From NCBI GenBank assembly GCA_937901455.1, contig CALDIA010000144.1, positions 26,637 through 90,636 of the forward strand: DNA of 64,000 nucleotides, written 5' to 3'. Numbering within the stretch: the first letter of the stretch is position 1; every line of letters starts with the position of its first letter. Shown here piece by piece: positions 1 to 8,215 of the stretch. The stretch comes from an uncultured Bacteroidales bacterium. Its GTDB lineage: Bacteria > Bacteroidota > Bacteroidia > Bacteroidales > WCHB1-69. The notes below the pieces were generated by a model. It worked only from the letters and a program-made list of their open reading frames with translations. It did not search any database and had not been told where the DNA came from. Position numbers and translations under genes: made by a program.

Positions 1-327
1 AACGACCTGAAAGCCAACGACCTCGTGAAAATAGAATCGGTTACCTTCCAAAGGCGGGAGTTCGCTTAAAGGGAGATATAGTTCCGCTTGTATAAGATCC
101 TTTGCGGCCTCAGCGTCTATATCTTGGAACTGGATGATGAACTGGTTGCGTCCGCGATATTGTATTTTCTCAATTTGGTAGGGTATCAGTTCCCCTCCCA
201 GATCAATGAAGACCGCAGTCAGATTCTCGTACTTCTCGGGATTGTCGGTATCAAAAAAGGCACACAAACCACCTTTTAATCCGAAAGGTTTGGTCAGTGT
301 GCCTAGATAGAAGTAATCGCTGTTCAT
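1..327 (-). CDS. rimM: Ribosome maturation factor RimM, 3' part missing (window edge)
   Basis: RimM binds ribosomal protein S19 and assists late processing of 16S rRNA during assembly of the 30S head. The first 109 codons are visible on the minus strand and stay open to base 1. The N-terminus reads [20 protein letters not shown], the typical RimM opening (G-x-x-x-K-P-x-G-x-x-G). It is followed by the beta-barrel domain and the FHEVVGFQV stretch that leads into the PRC-barrel. The start ATG (325-327) shares one base with the rpsP stop codon (TAATG), so the two are translationally coupled. This matches the usual rpsP-rimM order. The rest of the gene lies outside the window. Confidence 0.95.
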   Translation of the reverse strand, partial: MNSDYFYLGTLTKPFGLKGGLCAFFDTDNPEKYENLTAVFIDLGGELIPYQIEKIQYRGRNQFIIQFQDIDAEAAKDLIQAELYLPLSELPPLEGNRFYFHEVVGFQVV

Positions 328-908
328 TATGCTTCAGGAGTAGCTTCTTCAGGAGTCTCCTCCACGGGTGCTTCGGCTTCTGCCACCACTTCTTCAGCGG
401 CTGCAGCTGCGGCTTCTTCCTCAGCTTTCTTAGCGGCTTCTGCGGCAATCTCTGCGTTGCGGGCAGCAATCTTGGCCGACATGGCTTCTTTCACTTTCGT
501 TTCAGCAGCCAAACGCTCTTTGCGAAGATTACGGGCAGCCTCAGCGTCTTGACGAACGATATTGTTCAACTTGCTGGCCTTCTCCTCTTTCCACTGGTTG
601 AATTTTGATTCAGCCTGAGCCTCAGAGATGGCACCCTTGGCGATACCGCCACGAAGGTGTTTCATCAAATAGACACCCTCTCTCTTAAGAATCGCACGGG
701 CAGTGTCTGAAGGGGTGGCGCCAGTCTCTAACCAATACAGCGCACGGTCAAAATTAATGTTGATGGTTGCAGGATTGGTCAGTGGGTTGTAGGTGCCCAG
801 ATCTTCAATAAAACGTCCGTCACGTGGTGCACGACCATCCGCAATTACAAGGTGATAAAAAGGTTGGTTCTTTTTACCTCTTCTCTGTAATCTGATTCTT
901 GTTGCCAT
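327..908 (-). CDS. rpsP: 30S ribosomal protein S16 with long C-terminal tail
   Basis: S16 is a 30S subunit assembly protein that binds the 5' domain of 16S rRNA. The protein starts [20 protein letters not shown], the universal S16 N-terminus, and the conserved S16 fold ends near residue 85. The product is 193 residues, more than twice the bacterial standard of about 80-90. The extra part (about residues 100-193) is Ala/Glu/Lys rich, probably helical, and becomes acidic and low-complexity at the end. Similar tails are known from other Bacteroidetes S16 proteins; their role is not established. rimM follows with a one-base overlap. A TTG-N19-TATTTTTG promoter lies 36 bp upstream of the start. 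Confidence 0.97.
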   Translation of the reverse strand: MATRIRLQRRGKKNQPFYHLVIADGRAPRDGRFIEDLGTYNPLTNPATININFDRALYWLETGATPSDTARAILKREGVYLMKHLRGGIAKGAISEAQAESKFNQWKEEKASKLNNIVRQDAEAARNLRKERLAAETKVKEAMSAKIAARNAEIAAEAAKKAEEEAAAAAAEEVVAEAEAPVEETPEEATPEA

Positions 909-943
909 AATTTATTGATATTTGTGTTATAAAATTTGGACGG

Positions 944-973
944 CAAAAATAATATTTTTTTACGTTCTGCCAA
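944..973 (-). promoter_or_regulatory. Bacteroidetes-type promoter of rpsP
   Basis: On the minus strand a -7 element TATTTTTG (951 to 944) is preceded, after 19 bases, by a -33 TTG (973 to 971). This is the best-spaced promoter in the window. The bases that follow the -7 element (GCCGTCCAAATTTTA) also follow the rpmE2 -7 element at 20810, giving a 22-bp identity between two ribosomal protein genes. Confidence 0.75.
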
Positions 974-1030
974 CAGCAAAACGTATTTTTATTTTACAAA
1001 TATAAAAACCAACAAAGTATTTGTGAAAAT

Positions 1031-1978
1031 CTATTCCTCAGATGGTAGCGCTTTAAATCCCTCGCCCATAATCTCTGCGCTGTCAATCAGATTGACAAAT
1101 GCTGTGGGGTCAATTCGGTGGAGGTCGTCCTTTAATTTGATAAAATCGGATCGGTTTAAGGATACATAAATCATGTTTCGCTCAGCACCGGCATACAACC
1201 CCTTGCCTACAAACAAGGTGCCTCCGCGTTTGAGATCCTGTATGATGTAGTTGCGCATTTTATCCACTTCGTTGGTTACAATGAATGCTGTCTTGTATGT
1301 CTTGAATCCCTCTACGATCAGGTCGATGATTTTGCCTTCGATATAGATGAGCAAAATGGAGTAGATGGGCAGACGTATCTGTTTGAAGGCAATCAGTGTG
1401 GTCAAAGTGATTATGGAATCCACGACCATCACTAAAGTGCCCAAAGATATTTTCGTGTACTTGTGTATAATCATGGAAATGATGTCGCTTCCCCCCGATG
1501 TCGCTCCGGAACGGAATATCAACCCGATGGCAATGCCGTAGATAATACCGGCAACGACCGTGTTAAGAAAATAGTCTGGCATGAAGAACAACTCACTGTG
1601 AGGAATCTGGACCATGTTCGGGAGTTGTTCCGCGGCAGGCACAATGCCTTCGTGAATGACCGGGTTATAGCCCCAGAAGGTTTCTATCAGCCATGTGAAT
1701 GCGAAAATCAGAATTGTTGACAGAATTGTCTTGAATCCGAATTTTGGCCCCAGGATCCAAGTCCCAATCAGCAACAGCGGGATGTCCATGCAAATGGCAT
1801 AGTAGCTGATTTTCCAGGGCCATACGGTGTTCAATACGTTCGACAGACCGTAGGTGCCACCAGGTGCCAAAAGGTACGGATTTACAAACATCACGTCGCC
1901 AACAGCAAAGAGAAAACTGCCAGCTACGAGCATTAAGTAGGCTATGATCACTTCCTTAGTTGAGTTTTTCTGTTTCAT
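1031..1978 (-). CDS. YitT family membrane protein (DUF161 plus DUF2179)
   Basis: This 315-residue integral membrane protein has the YitT architecture: five to six hydrophobic segments in residues 10-200, including PYLLAPGGTYGLSNVL and the glycine/serine-rich FRSGATSGGSDIISMI motif. A cytoplasmic C-terminal DUF2179 domain follows (about residues 225-305, with KTAFIVTNEVDKMRNYI and RGGTLFVGKGLY). The family is widespread in bacteria and its transported substrate is not established. It is monocistronic here, with its own -7 element at 2004-2011. rpsP downstream has a separate promoter. Confidence 0.9.
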   Translation of the reverse strand: MKQKNSTKEVIIAYLMLVAGSFLFAVGDVMFVNPYLLAPGGTYGLSNVLNTVWPWKISYYAICMDIPLLLIGTWILGPKFGFKTILSTILIFAFTWLIETFWGYNPVIHEGIVPAAEQLPNMVQIPHSELFFMPDYFLNTVVAGIIYGIAIGLIFRSGATSGGSDIISMIIHKYTKISLGTLVMVVDSIITLTTLIAFKQIRLPIYSILLIYIEGKIIDLIVEGFKTYKTAFIVTNEVDKMRNYIIQDLKRGGTLFVGKGLYAGAERNMIYVSLNRSDFIKLKDDLHRIDPTAFVNLIDSAEIMGEGFKALPSEE

Positions 1979-2003
1979 TTTATCATTAGCGAGTTTGAGG
2001 ATG

Positions 2004-2011
2004 CAAAAGTA
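2004..2011 (-). promoter_or_regulatory. -7 promoter element of the YitT gene
   Basis: TACTTTTG on the minus strand fits the TAnnTTTG consensus and lies 25 bp upstream of the start at 1978. No clear -33 element is visible. Confidence 0.55.
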
Positions 2012-2108
2012 CGAAATTTCTTTGTTAGAAACTCCTGTGGGTTACGAGTGCCTATGTATTACATTGGCTCTGGGAATCCTCATGCATACAAACAGGTGGA
2101 GAGAAAGA

Positions 2109-3530
2109 TTACCGATTTATATTATCCCTATACAGTCCAAAACCATTCAATATCGGGCAAGCCATTGACTTGTTAATTCTAATGCGTATCTGGTCGGTAG
2201 TGATATCTTTTGTGCAGAGAATTCTTTTGTAGCCTATTGTGGTGCCGTGGGCAATATTTTGCCACACCCCATTATTGTCTTTTATGTCCACTTCAAAACT
2301 GCAAATCCTTTGCCCAAGTGGGATGTATTCTTGCAGGACGATTCGATTGAAGCATTGTTTGTTTTGTAGCTTTACGGTGATTATGGCCGTGGTGTCTTGA
2401 TCTCTGGGAGCCCAGTATGAGTGGTAGTTTTTTTGTAGCATATTCTTGGCCGAGTACTTCTTGCCAAATCCGCGCGTGTGGTCTGCCTGTATGGTGCCAC
2501 CGAGAGCGAGGTTGTGTGCAAATATGCTGTCAAGGGCACTTCGAAATTCCATAAGACGTAGCGAATCCTTAGTCGCAATGCGACCGCGTGTGTCCGGTGG
2601 TACGTTCAATAGTAGTAAAGAGTTCCGCCCTACACTGTTGTAATAGATGTCGAGGAGTTGTCCTAAGCTTTTGGGATCCTCACTTTCACGGTAAAACCAA
2701 CCATCGTGCAAAGATATATCAGTTTCGGCCGGAACCCAGCTATGCCCATCTGGTTCTCCAGTGTTGAGAGTCTCAATCTCAGGTGAATGTGACGGGGAGT
2801 ACCCGTCTATGGTCATCATTGACCAGCAAGTCTCTCCAGCATGTCCCTCTTCATTGCCTACCCATCGGCAGCCTGGTCCGATGTTGCTAAACATGATTGC
2901 CTCAGGTTGCAGCGACAAGACTTTTTCGAAAAAGGATGGCCAGTTATATTCCTGCTTTTTTCCGTTGGGCCCTTCACCGCAGGCACCATCGAACCATTGT
3001 TCAAACACGGGTCCATAGTCAGACAGAGCGCTGTGCAGTGTTTGCAGGAATTTGTCGTTGTATTCTGGAGTGCCGTAGTGAGGGTCGTTTCTGTCCCAAG
3101 GGGATATGTAAATGCCGAATTTGATTTCTCCTTCAGCGCAAGCCTTAGACAATTCGCGGAGAATGTCGCCTTTGCCATTGCGCCAGCTACATTCCCTGAC
3201 GGTGTGCTTACTTGCAGGATTGGGCCAAAGGCAGAATCCATCGTGATGTTTGGCAGTAAGGATGATCCCTTGGAATCCGGCTTTCTTTGCCGTTGCTACC
3301 CATTGTGAACAGTCCAGATCCGTGGGATTAAAGATGCCCTCGGGCTCTTGTCCCGTTCCCCATTCCATTCCCGTGAAGGTGTTGGGCCCGAAATGTACGA
3401 ACATATTCATTTCCATCTGCTGCCATTGAACCTGTTGGGGGGAAGGCGTGGGTCCGTATGGCTCGGGTGTGTGCATCTGGCATGAAGCGAGCAAAATGGA
3501 TAGAAAAGCCAAGATGGTCACATGTTTCAT
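2109..3530 (-). CDS. GH29 alpha-L-fucosidase-like lipoprotein
   Basis: This is a predicted exo-fucosidase releasing fucose from host or plant glycans, anchored in the envelope as a lipoprotein. The signal peptide ends in a lipobox (LLASC, Cys17). The GH29 (alpha/beta)8 domain runs from about residue 30 to 345, with NMFVHFGPNTFTG, TAKHHDGFCLWP and YISPWDRNDPHYG. The probable nucleophile is Asp181 in EQWFDGACGEG. A C-terminal beta-sandwich region (about 350-473, with RIVLQEYIPLGQRI) resembles the F5/8-type module often attached to GH29 subfamily B. Length 473 is normal. No susCD or other glycan-utilisation genes are nearby, so it is an orphan enzyme. Its substrate linkage cannot be read from sequence. 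Confidence 0.92.
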   Translation of the reverse strand: MKHVTILAFLSILLASCQMHTPEPYGPTPSPQQVQWQQMEMNMFVHFGPNTFTGMEWGTGQEPEGIFNPTDLDCSQWVATAKKAGFQGIILTAKHHDGFCLWPNPASKHTVRECSWRNGKGDILRELSKACAEGEIKFGIYISPWDRNDPHYGTPEYNDKFLQTLHSALSDYGPVFEQWFDGACGEGPNGKKQEYNWPSFFEKVLSLQPEAIMFSNIGPGCRWVGNEEGHAGETCWSMMTIDGYSPSHSPEIETLNTGEPDGHSWVPAETDISLHDGWFYRESEDPKSLGQLLDIYYNSVGRNSLLLLNVPPDTRGRIATKDSLRLMEFRSALDSIFAHNLALGGTIQADHTRGFGKKYSAKNMLQKNYHSYWAPRDQDTTAIITVKLQNKQCFNRIVLQEYIPLGQRICSFEVDIKDNNGVWQNIAHGTTIGYKRILCTKDITTDQIRIRINKSMACPILNGFGLYRDNINR

Positions 3531-3557
3531 ATCGTTTGATTTAAAGGTGCATATAAT

Positions 3558-3590
3558 AAAAGATGACGCATTTTGCGTGCGTCATCTTTT
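3558..3590 (-). terminator. Hairpin terminator downstream of tRNA-Gln
   Basis: A perfect 13-bp stem pairs 3558-3570 with 3578-3590 around a 7-base loop. Read on the minus strand, it ends in CTTTTATTAT. It lies 10 bp after the tRNA and only 27 bp before the GH29 start. Confidence 0.8.
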
Positions 3591-3600
3591 TGATTACCAG

Positions 3601-3671
3601 TTGCCCCGATAGGATTCGAACCCATACAAACAGAACCAGAATCTGCGGTGCTACCATTACACAACAGGGCA
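3601..3671 (-). tRNA. tRNA-Gln (anticodon CTG)
   Basis: The minus strand folds into a complete cloverleaf. The acceptor stem is TGCCCTG/CGGGGCA and the D-arm is GTGT/GCAC with an AATGGTA loop. The anticodon stem GCAGA/TCTGT encloses loop TTCTGGT, giving anticodon CTG. The T-arm ATGGG/CCTAT encloses TTCGAAT. The discriminator is A and the CCA end is not encoded. It reads CAG codons. Hairpins flank it on both sides (3558-3590 and 3678-3724). Confidence 0.95.
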
Positions 3672-3677
3672 AGCATG

Positions 3678-3724
3678 AAAAAGTGCGCAAAAATACACTT
3701 TTTTTGTATTCCTGCGCACTTTTT
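3678..3724 (-). terminator. Hairpin terminator after the DUF6515-like gene
   Basis: A 12-bp stem pairs 3678-3689 with 3713-3724 (GTGCGCA core). A shorter AATAC/GTATT inner stem lies in the loop. The outgoing arm ends in five T residues on the minus strand, 14 bp past the stop of the gene at 3739. The arms are symmetrical, so it could also work in the other direction. Confidence 0.75.
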
Positions 3725-3738
3725 GTGATTTTTTTTTC

Positions 3739-4788
3739 TTATGCGACGAAGACCACTTCGTACCAGATGTATCCACTTACGATAATTTCCTTGTAGTAAA
3801 CGTTATCCACTTTGAAGTAGAGGTTGCCGTCCAGTATAATTTCTTCGTAGGTGCTGGGGAGTTCTGCCACGCGGGCTCCGATGGGAGGTGCTACAACTTC
3901 ATAGTCGATTTTGTTAGCGTGACGTCTGTAGAAGGTTCCATCGTCGTAGTAGTAGCTAATGTTATTATGGACTATGATGATTGGGTTCCAGGTATTGAAG
4001 ATGCTGTAGGCAATCACGGATCCGAAAGGCGGGCGGCAGATGACATAGTGCCCATTGATGTAGCGGCAGAAGATGCTGTTATAGAAGTAGTAGGGAACTC
4101 CGTGATAGTATACAGGGCGAATGCGAGGAGGAACAGTCATGAAGTGACCAAAGTTGTGATAATTGGGGTGCATATAGGGTTGAGGTCTGGGAGCATTGGG
4201 CTGGTTGTTGTGAGGAGGAGCTGGTTGAGGTTTGGGCTGACCTTGGTCGTTATAGCCTCTTTGAGGTTCAGGATTATTGGCGCTGGAACCGCCACGAGGG
4301 TTGCTGGTGTGAGCGGTAGAGTTACTCTCTCTGGCAGGCGTGGATGTGGTAGTAGATACACCCTTGGTCGCTTTGCCACTTGTTGTAGAAGGAGAGGTTT
4401 CCGTAACAGCCGGATTTTTGGAGACAGTCGTGGAAGTGGAAACAGGCTTTGTGGAAGTTGCCGGTTTCGTGGTGCTGGAACTGGTGACTGGCTTCGTGGC
4501 CGTAGAGGAGGTTCTGCTTGTTGAACTACTGTTGGTAGTAGCAGGTCTCGTATTGGTGGTAGTTGTCCTCGAAATGGTCTGAGCTCTTTGGTAACTGCTG
4601 TTGGCTTTGTTTAACTGAGCATCGCCTTTTTTTACCTGACGAGTTGCCTGGCTGGAAGCGTTGGTTGTGGTTTGTGCCCGACTACTTGAGGAAGTAGTTT
4701 GCCGTGCGGCGGGACTTTGTCCCATAACTTCTGTTGTGGCCAAACCTACCATGCAGAGAACGCACAACATTGCAATTAACTTTTTCAT
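3739..4788 (-). CDS. Secreted DUF6515-like protein with Ser/Thr-rich linker
   Basis: A signal peptide (MKKLIAMLCVLCMVGLATTE, cleavage near residue 23) is followed by about 150 residues of Ser/Thr/Arg/Ala-rich low-complexity sequence, then a Pro/Asn/Gln-rich stretch. The C-terminal domain of about 130 residues is rich in Tyr and includes RPVYYHGVPYYFYNSIF and YEVVAPPIGARVAELP, the hallmarks of the DUF6515 family. Function is unknown. The linker is the type of segment that Bacteroidetes O-glycosylate. It lies 61 bp downstream of the C10 protease gene on the same strand and may be co-transcribed with it. A strong hairpin terminator follows. Confidence 0.8.
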   Translation of the reverse strand: MKKLIAMLCVLCMVGLATTEVMGQSPAARQTTSSSSRAQTTTNASSQATRQVKKGDAQLNKANSSYQRAQTISRTTTTNTRPATTNSSSTSRTSSTATKPVTSSSTTKPATSTKPVSTSTTVSKNPAVTETSPSTTSGKATKGVSTTTSTPARESNSTAHTSNPRGGSSANNPEPQRGYNDQGQPKPQPAPPHNNQPNAPRPQPYMHPNYHNFGHFMTVPPRIRPVYYHGVPYYFYNSIFCRYINGHYVICRPPFGSVIAYSIFNTWNPIIIVHNNISYYYDDGTFYRRHANKIDYEVVAPPIGARVAELPSTYEEIILDGNLYFKVDNVYYKEIIVSGYIWYEVVFVA

Positions 4789-4849
4789 AGCGATATTATT
4801 TTATAAATGAAACAATACGAAAGGTAAGACTAAAATGTAGGTCGATTGT

Positions 4850-6943
4850 TTAATGGGTTACTACTAATTTTTTTGTTGTTGAACTATTGGAATCCATGAT
4901 ACGTACCATGTAGATACCATTTTTAAGATCACCAACATTCATCACAGTCGAGGTTGAATTGGATGTGGAGGCTTTTATTACTTTGCCAGAGAGGTCGATA
5001 ATTTGAATGGATGTGTTATCTTTTGCATGATAGATAGTGACAAAATTATTGGCAGGGTTGGGTGTCAGGGTGAGGTTGTTGTCACGGGTGTGTTCCTCTA
5101 TTGCATTGGGAGAGTCGGCTTCCCAATGGATGAGGAACCCATCACCATGGAGATAGTTGTCGCTGATGAAAGAGACGCGAATCTTATTGGTATAGAAAGT
5201 GACGGGGTCGGGGAGATTATGTCCAGAGAAGGAGGCAGCCAGTTGGTTATGCTGTGACAAGTCATAGACGTTTAGATGGTCTTCTGGACTGAGGTCGAAT
5301 TCATCGAAGGTGAGGGTGATGGTTTGCGCATTAGATATGCGGATTGTCCAGTTACAGTTAGCGTTGGCGCGATATTGCGAATCGCCGCTACCATCAGCAA
5401 TGGTGCCAGCGGCATCATGAAAGGTACCAGTAGTGCAGTTGGGCAGATCTCTAAATACAATATATGAAAGGTGCCAACCCGCATCGGTGATGGAATCATC
5501 AGTTCGGAAGGTGATGTAGAGACTATCGGTGTAAAAATTATAGGAGGGTTGGTTGGTCAGGTTTCCCGATATGGTGTTCAGCAGGTGTCCCTGGCTGGGG
5601 TGCCCATCCCAGAAGCTGAGGGAGTCATGGTCTGCTTGGGTATTAAAGCGATTGACTTGAACGGAGAATTGATAGGCATTGTCGTCTGTAATTACGTACA
5701 TGCATTCTTGATTGTTTTGATAGTTGAGGTCACTACTGCCGTCTTCCAATGTTCCCGAGCTGCAAACTATCTGCTTGTTATTGCAGAAATAGGGATAGTC
5801 GCTGGCAGGGTAGATGTTTCTGATGCAGCTTTGACTTCTGCTAAATCCGCCTACAGCATCAGAGTAGGTGTCGGAATTGGAGAGGGCATAGAAGGCGTTG
5901 CTGGTACCGCCCCAGCCAAAGTTGAAATGGAAATAGTTGTCGCTGTTATAACCGTCACAAACAAAGGCGTGTCCGCCATCGTCGGAGAAGCCGGAGTAAT
6001 AAACGGGCCGGTTTAAGTTGAGATCCCCCTTGAGATAGTTGCGCCATTGATTGTTGTTGGTGCCCCACTTGTTGGCATAGGTGGCATTTGTCGAATAGCC
6101 GAAATAGGTGGAGATGGCCCCCGGTACATTCTCTGAGTATGCCCCCGAACCGTCAGGGGCGTATGACATGTCCACAGAAGTTGCGCAGTCAAAAATAAGC
6201 TTGGCCACTTCGGTATTGTAGCCGGAGAGGGCATCTTGCATGGCTTCATAGTTGAAAGTCTCATTGTCGAAGTTGACGGTGAAGTTGCCATAGTTGGTAT
6301 GGTTGGTATGTTGGCCAGAGCCTTGGGTGGGGTAACGGTAATAGTACATGATTTGGGCCATGGCGACGGCTACACAACCATTAGGGACTCGTCCATCGTA
6401 GCCGCTTGGAGAGTCTGCGTCTTCTGGTGAAAATTGGTTGTAGAACTTTGTCTGGTTCCATGTGGAAGATAACAATGGAGCCACAATGGTTTCAAGCACG
6501 CCTTTGGTGCTTGGTTTTTTAAGTTCCGTCCAAGCGGCTGCCACATCTGGTGCTGTGGGAAGCTGCAAATTACGAATAGCAGTAATCTCCTTTTGGTATT
6601 GTTCGAGAAACATTTTGGCTCCGGGAGCGGCATTCTCAAGAGTGAACTCCCCCTCGAAAGCGTATGCCAGTACCGGGATTGAGGCATCGTCAGCTGCCAT
6701 GATGATGAAACCTTGATTGAAGTTCAACACGGCCATATAGGTGTTGTCGTTGTCTTCAATGAAAAAGTAGGATTTAACCTCCTGATAAACAGGCTGTTCC
6801 TGAATTGCGTATAGTTTTTGACGGAATGCTTCTTGACCCAAGGCCACCAATTGGTCTTTTGGGATAGGATTTGCGAATATTGTGGTGGGCAACAAGAGTG
6901 CTAACAATGCCTTGAAAATGGATGTGAAGCGGTTATTTGCCAT
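4850..6943 (-). CDS. C10 (streptopain-type) cysteine protease, T9SS cargo
   Basis: This is a secreted papain-fold protease related to SpeB, PrtT and interpain A. The order is: signal peptide (1-24); inhibitory propeptide (about 26-140, with GFIIMAADDASIPVLAYAFEG); mature C10 domain with catalytic Cys190 (VPNGCVAVAMAQ) and His325 (DDGGHAFVCDGY) plus the NFGWGG motif. Two CUB-like beta-sandwich modules follow (about 385-490 and 500-620). A type-A T9SS sorting domain closes the protein (last 75 residues, PNPANNFVTIY to MVRIMDSNSSTTKKLVV). All catalytic residues are present, so it should be an active zymogen exported to the surface through T9SS. It has its own -7 element at 6972-6979. Confidence 0.95.
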   Translation of the reverse strand: MANNRFTSIFKALLALLLPTTIFANPIPKDQLVALGQEAFRQKLYAIQEQPVYQEVKSYFFIEDNDNTYMAVLNFNQGFIIMAADDASIPVLAYAFEGEFTLENAAPGAKMFLEQYQKEITAIRNLQLPTAPDVAAAWTELKKPSTKGVLETIVAPLLSSTWNQTKFYNQFSPEDADSPSGYDGRVPNGCVAVAMAQIMYYYRYPTQGSGQHTNHTNYGNFTVNFDNETFNYEAMQDALSGYNTEVAKLIFDCATSVDMSYAPDGSGAYSENVPGAISTYFGYSTNATYANKWGTNNNQWRNYLKGDLNLNRPVYYSGFSDDGGHAFVCDGYNSDNYFHFNFGWGGTSNAFYALSNSDTYSDAVGGFSRSQSCIRNIYPASDYPYFCNNKQIVCSSGTLEDGSSDLNYQNNQECMYVITDDNAYQFSVQVNRFNTQADHDSLSFWDGHPSQGHLLNTISGNLTNQPSYNFYTDSLYITFRTDDSITDAGWHLSYIVFRDLPNCTTGTFHDAAGTIADGSGDSQYRANANCNWTIRISNAQTITLTFDEFDLSPEDHLNVYDLSQHNQLAASFSGHNLPDPVTFYTNKIRVSFISDNYLHGDGFLIHWEADSPNAIEEHTRDNNLTLTPNPANNFVTIYHAKDNTSIQIIDLSGKVIKASTSNSTSTVMNVGDLKNGIYMVRIMDSNSSTTKKLVVTH

Positions 6944-6971
6944 AGCTGTATGGGATGATTTTTAAAAGCGG

Positions 6972-6979
6972 CAAATATA
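6972..6979 (-). promoter_or_regulatory. -7 promoter element of the C10 protease gene
   Basis: TATATTTG on the minus strand, 28 bp upstream of the start codon at 6943, matches TAnnTTTG. No convincing -33 element is seen. Confidence 0.6.
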
Positions 6980-7055
6980 TGATTTTTTAAGCAAATTCTT
7001 GACTTTCCGCTAATTTTATTTTTTGCGAACATATTCCCCTCAGACGGGCGGGTAA

Positions 7056-7400
7056 TTATGACAAGAAGGGGAGGTAAGTAAGGGATAGTTCCACCAAGAT
7101 AGCCACGAGTACAGCGACGATGGCTACGCGCACAAGTCCATGATCGCGCCAAGCCATTAGCAGTGCCACAATAGTGGCCAATACGGCGGAAAGGGAAATA
7201 TGCGGTTCAGTGCCTGTGGCGGAGGTGGAATAAAGAACATATGGGAATGTCATGGCGGCCAACACGCAATAAGGGATGTAAAATAGGAAGTCTTGGACCC
7301 ATTCGTTTTCGAGTTTTTTGCGCACAAATCCAATGGGGATGACACGGATCAGGTAGGTCGTAAGAAACATCAGGAACATACAAATATATGTGTACTTCAT
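7056..7400 (-). CDS. azlD: AzlD family transporter subunit
   Basis: This 114-residue protein has four hydrophobic segments and the AzlD signature TYLIRVIPIGF near the N-terminus. AzlD is the small partner of AzlC in branched-chain amino acid efflux (AzlCD, BrnFE type). Its start codon overlaps the azlC stop by four bases (ATGA), so the subunits are translationally coupled. The next gene downstream on this strand (C10 protease) has its own promoter. Confidence 0.92.
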   Translation of the reverse strand: MKYTYICMFLMFLTTYLIRVIPIGFVRKKLENEWVQDFLFYIPYCVLAAMTFPYVLYSTSATGTEPHISLSAVLATIVALLMAWRDHGLVRVAIVAVLVAILVELSLTYLPFLS

Positions 7401-8134
7401 GAGGCCCTCCCTTCTGCAGTCCTAAGCTTTTTCGCACGTTTAAACTCCTTGATGGAAGCGCAGATGGCTGCTCCCAAGACAGCGGAGATGATGATGGCCC
7501 AGCCTCCACCGCCTTTGGTTGCCAATATGTTGATACCCGGCACATACTTGAACATACATGACAGCAGGGTGGAGACGATAATGGCAAGGGTGACCTTGCG
7601 GCTTTTTCGTGCTGGTGGAATGATGATGGCAATAAACATGCAGTACAAGGCAATGCCCATGCATCCTTGCATCATGGGGGAGAGTAAACTGGATGCTACT
7701 GCGCCCAAAAGGGCTCCGGTTGTCCAGCCCAAGATTGGGGTGGTCATCAAGCCTCCAAAAAATGGGAATGAGATCTCGTCGGGTTCCATGACAGAGAGTG
7801 CGAACACCTCGTCGGTGATGCAATAGGCCATGATTGCACGTTTGTAAAAAGGCAAGGCAGGGGACACTTTTTGCGATAGGGAAAGCGACATGAGAAAATA
7901 GCGCAGGTTGATGACCAGAGTGGTGATGACCAGTTCAATATAGGGAGCACCACCCTCAATCAGGCGAATGCCTGCAAACTGTCCTGCAGAGGCCATGTTT
8001 GTGAATGAGATGATGGTGGCCTCCAACGGTGAAAACCCCATCTTCACCGCTATCAATCCGAAAGTAAAGGCTACGGGAATGTAGCCCAAACAAATCGGGA
8101 ACCCCTTCTTTATACCTCTAATATACTCATTCAT
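7397..8134 (-). CDS. azlC: AzlC family branched-chain amino acid exporter subunit
   Basis: This 245-residue polytopic membrane protein has the AzlC features GFPICLGYIPVAFTFG, FTNMASAGQFAG and a central YCITDEVFAL motif. The frame remains open upstream to 8191, but that extension (MQRKKIYFC...) is not AzlC-like and overlaps the -7 element at 8166-8173. I therefore place the start at the ATG of MNEYIRGIKKG. The gene pairs with azlD through an ATGA overlap. The exact substrate cannot be inferred. Confidence 0.92.
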   Translation of the reverse strand: MNEYIRGIKKGFPICLGYIPVAFTFGLIAVKMGFSPLEATIISFTNMASAGQFAGIRLIEGGAPYIELVITTLVINLRYFLMSLSLSQKVSPALPFYKRAIMAYCITDEVFALSVMEPDEISFPFFGGLMTTPILGWTTGALLGAVASSLLSPMMQGCMGIALYCMFIAIIIPPARKSRKVTLAIIVSTLLSCMFKYVPGINILATKGGGGWAIIISAVLGAAICASIKEFKRAKKLRTAEGRAS

Positions 8135-8165
8135 AGTATGTTGATGACAATATCTTTTAGCGGTG

Positions 8166-8173
8166 CAAAAATA
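8166..8173 (-). promoter_or_regulatory. -7 promoter element of azlCD
   Basis: TATTTTTG on the minus strand lies 31 bp upstream of the chosen azlC start. Its position excludes the longer reading of azlC. Confidence 0.6.
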
Positions 8174-8215
8174 GATTTTTTTTCGTTGCAAAGCGTCTTA
8201 TGGTATTTTTGTGTT

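Noticed and set aside
2761..3308. Plus-strand open frames opposite the fucosidase gene
   Set aside because: The minus-strand frame carries the GH29 motifs, signal peptide and lipobox; the plus-strand frames overlap each other and resemble nothing.
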